Part shown: piece after piece, positions 1 through 8,066 of the stretch
Position numbering within the stretch: the first letter of the stretch is position 1
Layout of the letters: the number at the start of each line of letters is the position of its first letter
NCBI GenBank assembly: GCA_947626845.1
Contig: CANQTW010000003.1
Coordinates: 1 to 64,000, forward strand
DNA: 64,000 nt
Direction: 5' to 3'
From: an uncultured Oscillospiraceae bacterium
GTDB taxonomy: Bacteria; Bacillota; Clostridia; Oscillospirales; Oscillospiraceae
Program-made: the position numbers and the translations under genes
Notes under the pieces: model-generated
Seen by the model: only the letters and a program-made list of their open reading frames with translations
Database searches by the model: none
Told to the model about the DNA's origin: nothing

Positions 1-80
1 TATCAGGAAAAATCAAATGGTATCAAATCCCCCAAGCAAAAACGGTTAGAATTGAATTTCACTTTGCGAGTGGGAATGAA
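1..80. repeat. Right end of an element lying left of the window, with core site A
   Basis: The core CGAGTGGGAATGAA lies at 67-80. The sequence before it resembles the bases before the other cores (a TCAAAT stretch, AAGCAAAAACGG, then TTAGAATTGA), as at 7780-7830 and 25050-25110. This implies another element, cut by the window edge, ends here, and that the array continues to the left. No gene is seen in 1-288. Confidence 0.6.
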
Positions 81-138
81 AATCTGAAACCCCGGACCCG
101 CTGCGGCGCAAGGGCTCCGGGATTTCAAGGCCCTCCCG

Positions 139-156
139 TGATAACGATTTGATAAC
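139..156 (+). repeat. Left-end arm repeats of IME1 (TGATAAC pair, 11-bp period)
   Basis: Two TGATAAC heptamers lie at 139-145 and 150-156, 72 bp inside core A. The same 11-bp spacing recurs at the IME2 left end (TGATAGC) and at all right ends. They are probable integrase or excisionase arm-binding sites, since one helical turn separates them. Confidence 0.6.
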
Positions 157-247
157 GCTCCCCTCAAACCGCTTTATTCTGCATCCCCGGTGGATTGCAG
201 GTAAAAAGTGTTCTTTTGCGGTTTCCGGGTGACAAAATCCATATTTG

Positions 248-286
248 AAAGCCCTTACCGATGGCAACGTCGGTAAGGGCTTTTTT
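248..286. terminator. Terminator hairpin between the left end and the XRE repressor
   Basis: A stem of AAAGCCCTTACCG pairs with CGGTAAGGGCTTT around a ten-base loop and is followed by a T-run on the plus strand. It ends just before the stop codon of the minus-strand repressor. It would insulate the element from upstream transcription and could also end the repressor transcript. Confidence 0.8.
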
Positions 287-288
287 GT

Positions 289-822
289 CTATTCGTCTGT
301 GTCCAGCTTGTCCCGGAGGGCGTCCACAAGAGCATCGCTCAGCTCCTGCGAGGGGACTTTGGCCCACCGCTGGGTTGTGTCGTACTTGGGGTAGTTGTAC
401 CGCCAGCGGTCATAGTCCTCGCCGGTGATCTCCCCGGCCTCCAGCCGCCGTTTCTGCTCCGCCCAGGCGGTGAGCATTTCAAACATGGCATGGTAGGTCG
501 TACCCTTGGACCTGTCCAGCCGGAGGCAGACCTCACCGTCAATTTCCCCGACGGTCAGGCCCCGGATGTCCTCCAAGGCAAAGAGAGTGTGCATCAGGCC
601 AATGTCGGTGTCTATGTCCGGGACGGTCAGGGCGCTGGGAGAGATGTCAAAGAAGCCGGCAAGCGAGTTGGTTAGCTCCGACTTTGGTGTACGGCTCCCC
701 GTTTCGTACTGCGCCATCCGCACGTCGGCGGAGCGTTCCGGGAACCCCATCACTTGACCGAGATATTTCTGCGTGACGCCATTCTTGTTGCGGAAGAAGC
801 GGATACGTTCACCAATCGACAT
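289..822 (-). CDS. XRE-family repressor of IME1
   Basis: A 177-aa protein with an N-terminal Cro/CI-type helix-turn-helix (starting MSIGERIRFF, with VRMAQYETGSRTPK in the recognition region) and a C-terminal part without a recognised enzyme domain. The ATG at 822 is preferred because a GGAG ribosome site lies just upstream and because longer frames would run into the gene's own promoter at 860-888. It is divergent from the excisionase-integrase operon, with two TGTTTAGAAAC repeats in the shared gap. That is the layout of a lysogeny-like switch that keeps integrase expression low. A homologue occupies the same place in IME2. Confidence 0.88.
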   Translation of the reverse strand: MSIGERIRFFRNKNGVTQKYLGQVMGFPERSADVRMAQYETGSRTPKSELTNSLAGFFDISPSALTVPDIDTDIGLMHTLFALEDIRGLTVGEIDGEVCLRLDRSKGTTYHAMFEMLTAWAEQKRRLEAGEITGEDYDRWRYNYPKYDTTQRWAKVPSQELSDALVDALRDKLDTDE

Positions 823-859
823 AGCAGTCAACTCCGTTCTGTGTAGTGGGAATACCTGA

Positions 860-961
860 AGTATAGCAGATATGTTTAGAAACGTCAAGAGAAAAATAAA
901 TAAATTTGTTTAGAAACTTTTCTCTGAAACTCTTGACATAACGGAATAGGTTTAGTATAAT
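860..961. promoter_or_regulatory. Divergent promoters and operator repeats of IME1
   Basis: Rightward: TTGACA at 933-938, 17-bp spacer, TATAAT at 956-961. Leftward (minus strand): TTGACG from 883-888, 17-bp spacer, TATACT from 860-865. TGTTTAGAAAC occurs at 873-883, overlapping the leftward -35, and at 907-917, upstream of the rightward promoter. The repeats are the likely operator of the XRE protein. IME2 keeps the layout at 8601-8702. Confidence 0.8.
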
Positions 962-1007
962 AGGGCTACGTTAAGCAAATAGCGTTAATACACAAGGAGG
1001 GACCATA

Positions 1008-1196
1008 ATGGAAAACAGATTCATCAATGCAGAAGAAATCGCCGCTGAGCTGGGCGTATCCAAGCCCTACGCTTACAAGCTCATCCGGCAGCTCAACGAG
1101 GAACTGAAGGGCAAGGGCTTTATCACCGTATCGGGGCGGGTCAACCGACAGTATTTCAATGAGCGGTTCTACTGGACCAGGAAGGAGGAGAACTGA
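1008..1196 (+). CDS. Excisionase-like small helix-turn-helix protein of IME1
   Basis: A 62-aa protein starting MENRFINAEEIAAELGVS, a MerR/excisionase-type winged-helix fold (the 'AEELGVSKPYAYKLI' type of helix-turn-helix). ATG 1008 has AAGGAGG seven bases upstream, and the stop overlaps the integrase ATG by one base. Position and size point to a directionality factor that bends the ends for excision, or to a regulator of the integrase. The function is inferred from family resemblance and context. Confidence 0.8.
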   Translation: MENRFINAEEIAAELGVSKPYAYKLIRQLNEELKGKGFITVSGRVNRQYFNERFYWTRKEEN

Positions 1197-2272
1197 TGCC
1201 GGTATTCAAGGACGACAAACGGGGCACCTGGTACGTCATGGTTTGGTATCAGGACTGGACAGGGGAGCGGAAACAGAAGTGCAAAAGAGGCTTTTCCACC
1301 AAGCGGGAGGCCCAGGAATGGGAGCGCAGCTTCCAGTTGCAGACCTCCGCCGACCTGGATATGACCTTTGAAGCCTTCGTGGAGCTCTACACCAAGGATG
1401 TGAAGCCCCGGCTCAAGGAGAACACCTGGCAGACAAAGGAGAACATTATCCAGAAGAAGATCTTGCCCTACTTCGGCAAACGGAAGATCAGCGAGATCAC
1501 CACCAAAGACGTGATTGCATGGCAGAACGAGCAGTTGGCCTACCGGGATGAGAACCACAAGCCCTATTCATCCTCCTATCTCAAGACTCTGCACAACCAG
1601 CTCAGCGCCATCCTCAACCACGCTGTCCGTTTCTACGATCTGCGCTCCAATCCCGCCGCCAAGGCCGGGAACATGGGGACAGAGGAACGGAAGGAGATGC
1701 TGTTCTGGACGAAAGAGGAGTATCTGAAATTCGCGGAGGCCATGATGGACAAGCCTGTTTCCTATTACGCATTTGAGATGCTCTATTGGTGCGGTATCCG
1801 GGAGGGGGAGCTGCTGGCCCTCACCCCGGCGGACTTCGACTTCGAGGCCGGGACGGTCAGGATCAACAAGTCCTATCAGCGGCTCCACAAGGAGGATATC
1901 ATTACCTCTCCCAAAACGAAGAAAAGCAACCGGACCGTCAAGATGCCGGATTTCCTTCGGGATGAGATGAAGGACTACCTGGGGATGCTCTACGGGGTCA
2001 AGAAAAAGGACCGTATCTTCACCTGCACAAAGAGTTACCTCCATCACGAGATGGACAGGGGAGCGAAAGCGGCTGGGGTCAAGCGCATTAGGATACACGA
2101 TTTGAGACATTCACACATTTCGCTTCTGATCGACATGGGCTTCTCGGCGGTGGCGATTGCTGACAGGGTAGGGCACGAGAGCATTGAGATCACCTACCGT
2201 TATGCGCACTTGTTTCCGTCCAAGCAGACGGAGATGGCAAACAAACTGGACTTTGAAAGGATGGGGAAATAA
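1196..2272 (+). CDS. int: Tyrosine integrase of IME1
   Basis: A 358-aa site-specific recombinase with a Tn916-like layout: N-terminal arm-binding domain (about 1-50), SAM-like core-binding domain (about 55-150) and C-terminal catalytic domain. The catalytic set is complete: R202 (GIREGE), H301 and R304 (HDLRH), H327 (GHES) and Y336 (YAHLF). It should join the element ends at the CGAGTGGGAATGAA core. It is translationally coupled to the excisionase-like gene upstream and to the mobC-like gene downstream (stop and start overlap at 2270-2274). The IME2 homologue is clearly more divergent in this gene than in mobC. Confidence 0.95.
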   Translation: MPVFKDDKRGTWYVMVWYQDWTGERKQKCKRGFSTKREAQEWERSFQLQTSADLDMTFEAFVELYTKDVKPRLKENTWQTKENIIQKKILPYFGKRKISEITTKDVIAWQNEQLAYRDENHKPYSSSYLKTLHNQLSAILNHAVRFYDLRSNPAAKAGNMGTEERKEMLFWTKEEYLKFAEAMMDKPVSYYAFEMLYWCGIREGELLALTPADFDFEAGTVRINKSYQRLHKEDIITSPKTKKSNRTVKMPDFLRDEMKDYLGMLYGVKKKDRIFTCTKSYLHHEMDRGAKAAGVKRIRIHDLRHSHISLLIDMGFSAVAIADRVGHESIEITYRYAHLFPSKQTEMANKLDFERMGK

Positions 2273-2592
2273 TGTCAGCCAAGAACCTGGACAACAAAAA
2301 TCGTTGGAGAAACAAGACTGTGGCCTTCCGGGTGTCCCCGGAGGAGGACGAGCAAATCGAGGCCGCTGTACGGCTCTCCGGCCTCACCAAGCAGGACTAC
2401 ATCACCCGGCGGCTTCTGTGCCAGGACGTGGTGGTGCAGGGCAATCCCAGGGTCTACAAGGCCCTCAGAGATGAATTGGCCGCTGTGCTTACGGAGTTGC
2501 GGCGCATCGAGGCGGGGAGCGTCGTGGACGGCGACTTACTGGACACCATCAACATGATCGCCGCAATCTTGAAAGGAATGAAGGAGGAATGA
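2272..2592 (+). CDS. MobC-like relaxosome accessory protein of IME1
   Basis: A 106-aa protein with an N-terminal ribbon-helix-helix-type DNA-binding segment (KTVAFRVSPEEDEQIEAAV) and a helical C-terminus, as in plasmid mobilization MobC proteins. The ATG overlaps the integrase stop. It lies two genes before the relaxase and probably binds oriT to help the relaxase nick DNA. The IME2 copy differs at 7 of 106 residues by my comparison, far fewer than the integrases do. Confidence 0.8.
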   Translation: MSAKNLDNKNRWRNKTVAFRVSPEEDEQIEAAVRLSGLTKQDYITRRLLCQDVVVQGNPRVYKALRDELAAVLTELRRIEAGSVVDGDLLDTINMIAAILKGMKEE

Positions 2593-2596
2593 TTGA

Positions 2597-3754
2597 TTGA
2601 AGGATTCCCAGGAAACGAAAAGGACTGTCCCGGTTCCGTCTGTTGGCACAGACGGGGAACAGCCCATTTCTCAAAAACGCACCTCAAGTATAGCAGAGAA
2701 AGCCTCTGAAAGCAACCCCCAAGAAAAAAGATTGGAGGAGCTTATGAGGCAGGTACAGCGGATGAACGACCCGGCGTATCTCCCCACGGTTTCCATGAAT
2801 GAGCTCTACGAGAACGTGTACCAGTGCAAACCACCTGTCATCGACGGTCTGCTCTATCCGGGGACGTATCTGTTTGCCGGAGCGCCCAAGGTAGGGAAGT
2901 CTTTCTTGATGGCCCAGCTTGCCTATCATGTCAGCACCGGCCTCACCTTATGGGGCTATCCCGTACACAAGGGAACAGTTCTCTATCTGGCGTTGGAGGA
3001 TGACCATCGGCGCTTGCAGGAGCGGCTATACCGAATGTTCGGTTTGGAGGCCACCAACGATCTTCTATTCGCTATATGCGCCAAGCAGGTCGGCGGCGGA
3101 CTGGAAGAACAGCTTCGTCGATTCGTGGAGGAACATCCCGACACAAGGCTTATTATCATCGACACGCTCCAGAAAGTCAGAGAGGCCGGCGGGGACAAAT
3201 ACAGCTACGCCAATGATTATGAGCTGGTAGGGAAACTAAAGCGTTTTGCTGACGGCTGTGGCATCTGCCTCCTGCTGGTTCATCATACCCGTAAACAGCA
3301 GGCCGATGATAGGTTCGACATGATCTCTGGCACCAACGGCCTTGCTGGGGCGGCGGACGGAGCGTTTCTTCTTCAGAAGGAGAAGCGAACCGATGACACC
3401 GCCACCCTGGACGTGACTGGACGCGACCAGCAGGACCAAAGGCTCCATCTGACGCGCGATAGGGAGCGCCTGATATGGATGATGGACCGGGCGGAAACGG
3501 AGCTGTGGAATGAAGCATTTGATCCTGTTCTGGAGGCCGTAGCGGGTTTTATAACGGATGATATGCCGTCATGGGCAGGCACCGCCACGGAGCTGGCGGA
3601 GACCCTGAAGCTGGATATGAAGCCCAACGCCCTGGCTATGCGGCTCAACGTCCGGGCTGGGAGGCTGTTAGCGGAGTACCACATCCGCTATGAGAACGCC
3701 CGCACTCACGCCGGGAGGAGCATCTGCCTGACGCTGGAGCCTCCCGAAACGTGA
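2597..3754 (+). CDS. RepA-like AAA/RecA-fold ATPase of IME1
   Basis: A 385-aa protein read from TTG 2597, with AAGGAGG nine bases upstream. A Walker A motif, GAPKVGKSFL, is followed by a Walker B-like strand (TRLIIIDTLQKV) and VHHTRK, typical of hexameric RepA/DnaB-type helicases and Mu-type AAA_25 ATPases. The C-terminal part (ATELAETLKLDMKPNALAMR) looks like a DNA-binding winged helix. In mobile elements such proteins support element replication or unwinding after excision. No separate initiator gene is seen. Confidence 0.85.
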   Translation: MKDSQETKRTVPVPSVGTDGEQPISQKRTSSIAEKASESNPQEKRLEELMRQVQRMNDPAYLPTVSMNELYENVYQCKPPVIDGLLYPGTYLFAGAPKVGKSFLMAQLAYHVSTGLTLWGYPVHKGTVLYLALEDDHRRLQERLYRMFGLEATNDLLFAICAKQVGGGLEEQLRRFVEEHPDTRLIIIDTLQKVREAGGDKYSYANDYELVGKLKRFADGCGICLLLVHHTRKQQADDRFDMISGTNGLAGAADGAFLLQKEKRTDDTATLDVTGRDQQDQRLHLTRDRERLIWMMDRAETELWNEAFDPVLEAVAGFITDDMPSWAGTATELAETLKLDMKPNALAMRLNVRAGRLLAEYHIRYENARTHAGRSICLTLEPPET

Positions 3755-4130
3755 CGACCGTGACGGCCATGACGACTATTTTGAGAGCGGGGGCGGTGTC
3801 AAAAACATCGTCACGGTCGTCACGGCTGTCACGGGGCCCCGCACGAGCCCAGCGCAGCGGGTCGTGTGGGGAGAGGAGGAGCAAGGGAGTGAACGTAGTT
3901 TTCGCCACAGGCGGAAACGGAGTTGAACGGACTTTGCGACGACGATGTGCAGGGTGCCCTTTTCAAAGGGCAGCCCTGCTGGGGAGGCAACCGCAGTTGC
4001 CGGGGCAAAGCCCCGAAACCACCCCGTAGGGCGCAAGGGCACTTTTGATGCAAAGTGTCAAAAGTGCTTTTGCGTTACTTTCGCAGAAAGTAACAAAGGC
4101 CGCCGCTGGCGCGGCGAAAGGAGTGTTGAT
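3755..4130. other. Probable oriT / structured noncoding gap of IME1
   Basis: This gap before the relaxase gene has repeated GTGACG units (3751-3780) that reappear inverted as GTCACG units (about 3810-3836). A GCAGGG...CCCTGC hairpin lies at 3949-3981 and a GTTACTTTC-gca-GAAAGTAAC hairpin at 4073-4093. The same blocks are conserved in IME2 (11477-11861) although nothing here is clearly coding. The last hairpin resembles the inverted repeat of Mob/Pre (MobV) recognition sites. The nick site itself is not determined. Confidence 0.6.
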
Positions 4131-5141
4131 TTGAATAGAACGATTAGCGTCATGGTGGGCCGCGGCTCGGTGAACCACAACAGCCGGAAGTTCCACGCAA
4201 AGAACACTGACCCGGAACGTTCCCACCTCAATATAGACTACTGCAACGAGGACATCAAGGCTGTCTACCACGAGCTGTTTGATGAGGCCCTCCAGCGGTA
4301 TAATGACAAGCAGACCAGGGCGGACCGTGTGATCACGGACTACTACGAGAAGATCCGCTCCGGCGAGCAGGAAAAGCCTTTCCATGAGATCATCTTTCAA
4401 GTGGAAAACAGGGACGACATGAGCGCCGTGAGCGCGGAAGGCCAGCTTGCGGCGGCAGTGCTGGATGAGTTTATGAGGGACTTTCAGGAACGCAATCCGA
4501 ACCTCCGGGTGTTCTCGGCTCACCTCCACATGGACGAGGCAACGCCCCATCTGCACATCGACTTCGTTCCCTTCACTACCGGCAGCAAGAGGGGACTGGA
4601 CACCAGGGTGTCTCTCAAACAGGCGCTGTCCACCCAAGGCTTCAAGGGCGGCACCAGAGGCGACACTGAGTGGAGCCAGTGGGTACGGGCTGAAAAAGAA
4701 CAGCTCGCCTCTGTGATGGAGCGCCACGGGATCGAGTGGGAGGACAAGGGGACCCACGACCAGCATCTGTCGGTCCTGGACTACAAGAAAGAGCAGCGGG
4801 CGAGGGAAGTAGCCGCGCTTGAGGTGGAGCAGGCCCAGAAACAGGAGCAGGTGGACCGTCAGGAGCAGCGCCTGAAGGAGCTGGCCCCGGCGGTGAAGAA
4901 CTTGGAGCAGTTGGCGGTACAGTTCTCCGAGGACCCCGAACAGGTACTCCCGGAGGCAGGCCCGTTAGAGTCCGCCAGGATCTACCGGGAGAGGGAGGAG
5001 GTGAGGGACTATGAGCGACTGAAGCGAGTCATCGGTCCGGAGCAGACAGACAGGATATTGGAGGCCGCCAGACAGCAGGAACAGGCTGAAAAGGATCGTA
5101 AACGCGCCGCCAGACGGAAAGCAGATTTAGACGCACGATAA
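4131..5141 (+). CDS. Mob/Pre (MobV-type) relaxase of IME1, shortened C-terminus
   Basis: A 336-aa relaxase starting at TTG 4131, with AAAGGAG seven bases upstream (first residues MNRTISVMVGRGS). The metal-binding motif HLHMDEATPHLHIDF marks the plasmid recombination/mobilization family. The C-terminus is a charged coiled coil. Compared with IME2, about 59 codons are missing in frame after 'YRE' (the equivalent of 12724-12900), which shortens the coiled coil but leaves the catalytic domain intact. It should nick oriT and lead the strand into a helper's conjugation channel. Confidence 0.9.
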   Translation: MNRTISVMVGRGSVNHNSRKFHAKNTDPERSHLNIDYCNEDIKAVYHELFDEALQRYNDKQTRADRVITDYYEKIRSGEQEKPFHEIIFQVENRDDMSAVSAEGQLAAAVLDEFMRDFQERNPNLRVFSAHLHMDEATPHLHIDFVPFTTGSKRGLDTRVSLKQALSTQGFKGGTRGDTEWSQWVRAEKEQLASVMERHGIEWEDKGTHDQHLSVLDYKKEQRAREVAALEVEQAQKQEQVDRQEQRLKELAPAVKNLEQLAVQFSEDPEQVLPEAGPLESARIYREREEVRDYERLKRVIGPEQTDRILEAARQQEQAEKDRKRAARRKADLDAR

Positions 5142-5160
5142 ATGAAACGGAGGTAATCTT

Positions 5161-5535
5161 ATGGAAAAATTCATCTACGACGAGAGCAACGGACTGTGGT
5201 ACGAGCGCCAGGGGGACTCTTTCATCCCCTGCCTGTCTCTGCCGGAGGACCACCAGTCCATCGGCCTATGGGGAATGCGGCACCTGCGGTACATCAAGGA
5301 ATACCGCAAGGGCCTCTACACAAGCCTTCTGTTGAACGGCAAACTGAACAGCTACCTGGCGGACATTGACTGTCAAGCCCAGGAGCAATTAGACACCATT
5401 ATCCGCCAAATGGCCCAGACCCAGGGCGTCACCGAGGCGTTGAAAGCAGCAGACCCGATGGCCTGGGTGGGGAAGATGAACAATATCGAAGCGTGTGCGA
5501 GAGAAATTGTGAATCAGGAGATCATATTTACCTGA
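5161..5535 (+). CDS. tnpV: TnpV-family protein of IME1
   Basis: A 124-aa protein of the TnpV family common on clostridial mobilizable elements; the conserved blocks IYDESNGLWYERQGD and RHLRYIKEYRKGLY are clear. The molecular role is unknown, and no catalytic motif is apparent. GGAGG lies nine bases before ATG 5161. It follows the relaxase by 19 bases and is the last backbone gene. In IME2 the homologue at 13070 has the same spacing to the relaxase end. Confidence 0.85.
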   Translation: MEKFIYDESNGLWYERQGDSFIPCLSLPEDHQSIGLWGMRHLRYIKEYRKGLYTSLLLNGKLNSYLADIDCQAQEQLDTIIRQMAQTQGVTEALKAADPMAWVGKMNNIEACAREIVNQEIIFT

Positions 5536-5585
5536 GAAGCTTTGCGCAATCGAAGCACTCCCCTTATTCGGTACGGAGCAATGGA

Positions 5586-5619
5586 GAACCGCCTTGGTAC
5601 TCGAGTGCCAGGGCGGTTC
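5586..5619. terminator. Hairpin after tnpV of IME1
   Basis: GAACCGCC at 5586-5593 pairs with GGCGGTTC at 5612-5619, with CTCGAG in the loop region (5600-5605). It has no strong T-run, so termination is uncertain. It sits between the element backbone and the oppositely oriented anti-sigma gene. Confidence 0.45.
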
Positions 5620-5731
5620 AGTCTCATAAGGCATACTTTGATTCAACAGGATTTCTATTTATTGCTGCTCGTGGCATTTATCAACCAATGCCAGGTGCCA
5701 TGCAATATAAGACGCACTAAAATTGATTCGT

Positions 5732-6763
5732 TCATTTCTGAGATTCCACGGGAAATGTGACGCTCCAGTTTCCCTCAATAAGTGTGTCACTTGTCACAAA
5801 ATATCCAAATGGTTCGTATTGACTAATGTTATTTTCAGGTAAATCAAAAACATATTCAACGTAACGGTCTGTGTATTCATTATTCAGAGAAAAACTGATT
5901 GCGGCGGCACAATAAATTACATCTCCATTCAAATTTTTAAAATAGATATATCCGTGGTTATCTGTTTCAAAAACATTGAAATATTGGACTTGAATATGCA
6001 GTTTTTCCTCGACAAAACCAATGCCGGTTATTTCGACACCGTTGACAGGAGAGTAGAGATTGCCTTGCGGGATCAACACAGTGAAATCTTTGCTGTATTT
6101 CTCATATGCAGATCCGCTACCGCCGAAAACATATGCAGGTTTTATTGTTTCTTTTTTTGCTTGAACTGCACTTAGATTCAATCCGAATATAGCCTCATCA
6201 AATTCGTTCTTTTGGCACAGAAGTTTCTTTACTCTTAGTGTGATTTTATCGCCCGGAACAGGTTTGTTATCCCATTGTGTAATGCTTATGAGAAAGGTTG
6301 CTGTTCTGCTGTCCGCATCATAGCCGATGTTCTGACAACTGCTTGAGCAATCGAAAGGGGTATTAATCGAATAGCTGTCAAACAAGTCTGTCGTCTCGTC
6401 GATTCGGTCTAAACCAAGATCACGAACTGCAACATAAGCCTTCAGTTCATCGCCGTCAATGTACGCAGATACAACTTCAAATTGGATCTCATTATCTTCG
6501 CAGGACAGGTGGACAGGTTTCAGCTTTTGAGCTGCTGCCGGATAGATCTGATACAGCAAGTCATAAGCGGGCTCATAATCCATAGCGGCCATAGCTGGAA
6601 CCGCTGTAATGAATAAAACCATAACAGCGGCCGCGACCGCAACTATGCGGCGCAGAGAATATAAACTGTATCGTTTTGATACATACGATTCTTTTCGGTG
6701 GGCATCGAAGATAAAGTCATCTCGGACCTCACCCACAGCATCCTGTAATAAAGCAGATTTCAT
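5732..6763 (-). CDS. DUF4179-type membrane anti-sigma factor (IME1 cargo)
   Basis: A 343-aa protein with a short cytoplasmic N-terminus (about 1-35), one membrane segment (about 40-60, AVAAAVMVLFITAVPAM) and a large extracellular domain rich in beta strands, as in DUF4179 anti-sigma factors. Its ATG overlaps the stop of the sigma gene (ATGA at 6760-6763), so the two are co-translated. It probably holds the sigma factor at the membrane until a signal arrives. IME2 lacks this pair, so it is element cargo. Confidence 0.85.
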   Translation of the reverse strand: MKSALLQDAVGEVRDDFIFDAHRKESYVSKRYSLYSLRRIVAVAAAVMVLFITAVPAMAAMDYEPAYDLLYQIYPAAAQKLKPVHLSCEDNEIQFEVVSAYIDGDELKAYVAVRDLGLDRIDETTDLFDSYSINTPFDCSSSCQNIGYDADSRTATFLISITQWDNKPVPGDKITLRVKKLLCQKNEFDEAIFGLNLSAVQAKKETIKPAYVFGGSGSAYEKYSKDFTVLIPQGNLYSPVNGVEITGIGFVEEKLHIQVQYFNVFETDNHGYIYFKNLNGDVIYCAAAISFSLNNEYTDRYVEYVFDLPENNISQYEPFGYFVTSDTLIEGNWSVTFPVESQK

Positions 6764-7320
6764 ATAAAAATACCCTCCTTTTTGAGACGCAGCAAAAGCT
6801 TGTCCCTTGTGCGCTTCAGCATTGTTTTCACTTTGCTTTGACCAAATCCAAATCGGGAAGCAATGTCACTGATAGAATCAAAATACCAGTATCTGCAAAG
6901 AAATACCCGGCGCTCTTCTGCGGGAAGTGATTCAAGGAAAGAATTGATGATATTTGTAAGCTCTTTTTCTGCTATACCTTCATCAATGCTTTGCCCGTAG
7001 GGAATACATTCTTCGTACTCATCCAACGCAGCAATACTTTCTCCACCTCCGCGCTTTTCAGCAGTCCTGTAACGCAGTCTTTTCAATGAGAGCCGTCGTG
7101 TGATTTTTCCAAGAAATGTTGAAAAAATGGCGGGACGGTGTGGTGGTATGGCATTCCAGGCACCGATGTATGTATCATTTACGATTTCTTCTGCGTCCTC
7201 ATTGTTATACAAAATGCTGTTAGCTATTGCATAACAGTACTGCCCATATTTTCTTTGAGTTTCAGCAAGAGCCGCTTCGTTTCTCTGCCAATAGAGTTCA
7301 ATAATCTGGCTATCTTCCAT
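6760..7320 (-). CDS. ECF-type RNA polymerase sigma factor (IME1 cargo)
   Basis: A 186-aa sigma-70 family protein with region 2 (YCYAIANSILYNNEDAEEIV) and a region 4 helix-turn-helix (ISDIASRFGFGQSKVKTML). The ATG at 7320 is chosen because AAGGAGGTGACC, an almost perfect anti-16S match, precedes it by the usual distance. A -10-like TATAAT on the minus strand (from 7411-7416) may drive it, with a weak -35. It forms an operon with the downstream anti-sigma gene. Its regulon is unknown; it could redirect host transcription towards element or stress genes. Confidence 0.9.
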   Translation of the reverse strand: MEDSQIIELYWQRNEAALAETQRKYGQYCYAIANSILYNNEDAEEIVNDTYIGAWNAIPPHRPAIFSTFLGKITRRLSLKRLRYRTAEKRGGGESIAALDEYEECIPYGQSIDEGIAEKELTNIINSFLESLPAEERRVFLCRYWYFDSISDIASRFGFGQSKVKTMLKRTRDKLLLRLKKEGIFI

Positions 7321-7705
7321 CAGGTCACCTCCTTCTTTCAATGGTGAAAAGGCCTTTCACTTAACTACTACCGCTTTTTTTGATTTGGTTACAGAAACTT
7401 GGATATGTGTATTATATCAGTAAAACATAAACGTTTCTACCCAGCCAAGGCATCACAGTGACAAGGACTATTCCAAATCGCCGTATAAAAATATATCATG
7501 GTAATATAAACATTTCCATTGTTATTATACTTCGCGGGACTCCCAATTCCCTTTTGTGTTCCCGGAGTATCTGAACTACGGCTTGAGTAAACTTTTATCC
7601 ATCTAAGCTGGTCTTTCGAGTCCATACAATAAGCAGTTGCTTTTTGATGCCTCAGGTGGTATAATTTCAGTTGCAATCCGTTAGAACTTACAGCAATGCT
7701 GTTCC

Positions 7706-7849
7706 CGTTATCACCCGTGATAACAAAATGATAACAGCCCATCGTGTAGGCTGGATACTATGGATAGGTCAAATCGTAGAGATACTGGGTATCATAATTC
7801 AGAAGCAAAATTGTTTAGGTTATGATGCTCAGCAACGAGTGGGAATGAA
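7706..7849 (+). repeat. Right end of IME1 with core site B
   Basis: The end has an inverted GTTATCA at 7707-7713, then direct TGATAAC at 7718-7724 and 7729-7735, and core CGAGTGGGAATGAA at 7836-7849, 118 bp from the first direct arm. About 143 bp are nearly identical to the end of the whole array at 24987-25130. That is the signature of an attR shared by elements that use the same site. Confidence 0.8.
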
Positions 7850-7917
7850 AAATCCGTGGTTATAGGGGACTCAAGGCCCTTGAAAACACCGGGTTTTTCA
7901 AAATCCAAGGTTTGATT

Positions 7918-7935
7918 TGATAGCAAATTGATAGC
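7918..7935 (+). repeat. Left-end arm repeats of IME2 (TGATAGC pair, 11-bp period)
   Basis: TGATAGC at 7918-7924 and 7929-7935, 82 bp inside core B. They match the IME1 left-end pair in spacing and differ by one base per unit. Confidence 0.6.
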
Positions 7936-8023
7936 AACGACATAACTGAAATTGTTTTGTCTTGTCCTCAGTGGCAAGCGGTTTGCAGGTGCTGTCAGTC
8001 TGATCCTATGAGTAGAGCGAAAA

Positions 8024-8066
8024 AGGCTCTGCCGACCTTCTGTACGAAGTCGGCAGAGCTTTTTTT
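8024..8066. terminator. Terminator hairpin at the left of IME2
   Basis: GCTCTGCCGAC pairs with GTCGGCAGAGC and is followed by a T-run. It overlaps the stop codon of the minus-strand repressor. It corresponds in position to 248-286 of IME1, although the stem sequence differs. Confidence 0.8.

Larger units (their letters stand above)
67..7849. mobile_element. IME1, integrative mobilizable element with sigma/anti-sigma cargo
   Basis: The element is bounded by core A (67-80) and core B (7836-7849). In order it holds an XRE repressor, excisionase-like gene, tyrosine integrase, MobC-like gene, RepA-like ATPase, oriT-like gap, Mob/Pre relaxase, tnpV, and then an ECF sigma factor and anti-sigma factor on the opposite strand. 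There are no type IV secretion genes, so transfer would need a helper conjugative element. The second copy (IME2) starts at the same core B and has the same gene order. Boundaries are inferred from the repeated cores and arm-type repeats; excision has not been shown. Confidence 0.75.
7321..8064. other. IME1/IME2 junction without a convincing gene
   Basis: This gap holds the promoter region of the sigma gene, about 260 bp of AT-rich sequence (7440-7700) with only a weak 101-codon minus-strand reading frame, the IME1 right end (7706-7849), the IME2 left-end repeats (7918-7935) and a terminator hairpin (8024-8066). Confidence 0.6.

Noticed and set aside
67-80. A tRNA gene as the integration target
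   Set aside because: No tRNA-like cloverleaf or CCA end is visible around any of the cores.
5542-5760. A 72-codon frame after tnpV of IME1
   Set aside because: It runs into the 3' end of the anti-sigma gene and through a hairpin; no homologue in IME2.
7437-7742. A 101-codon minus-strand frame in the IME1/IME2 junction
   Set aside because: It starts inside the arm repeats of the right end, has no clear ribosome site and shows no recognisable domain.
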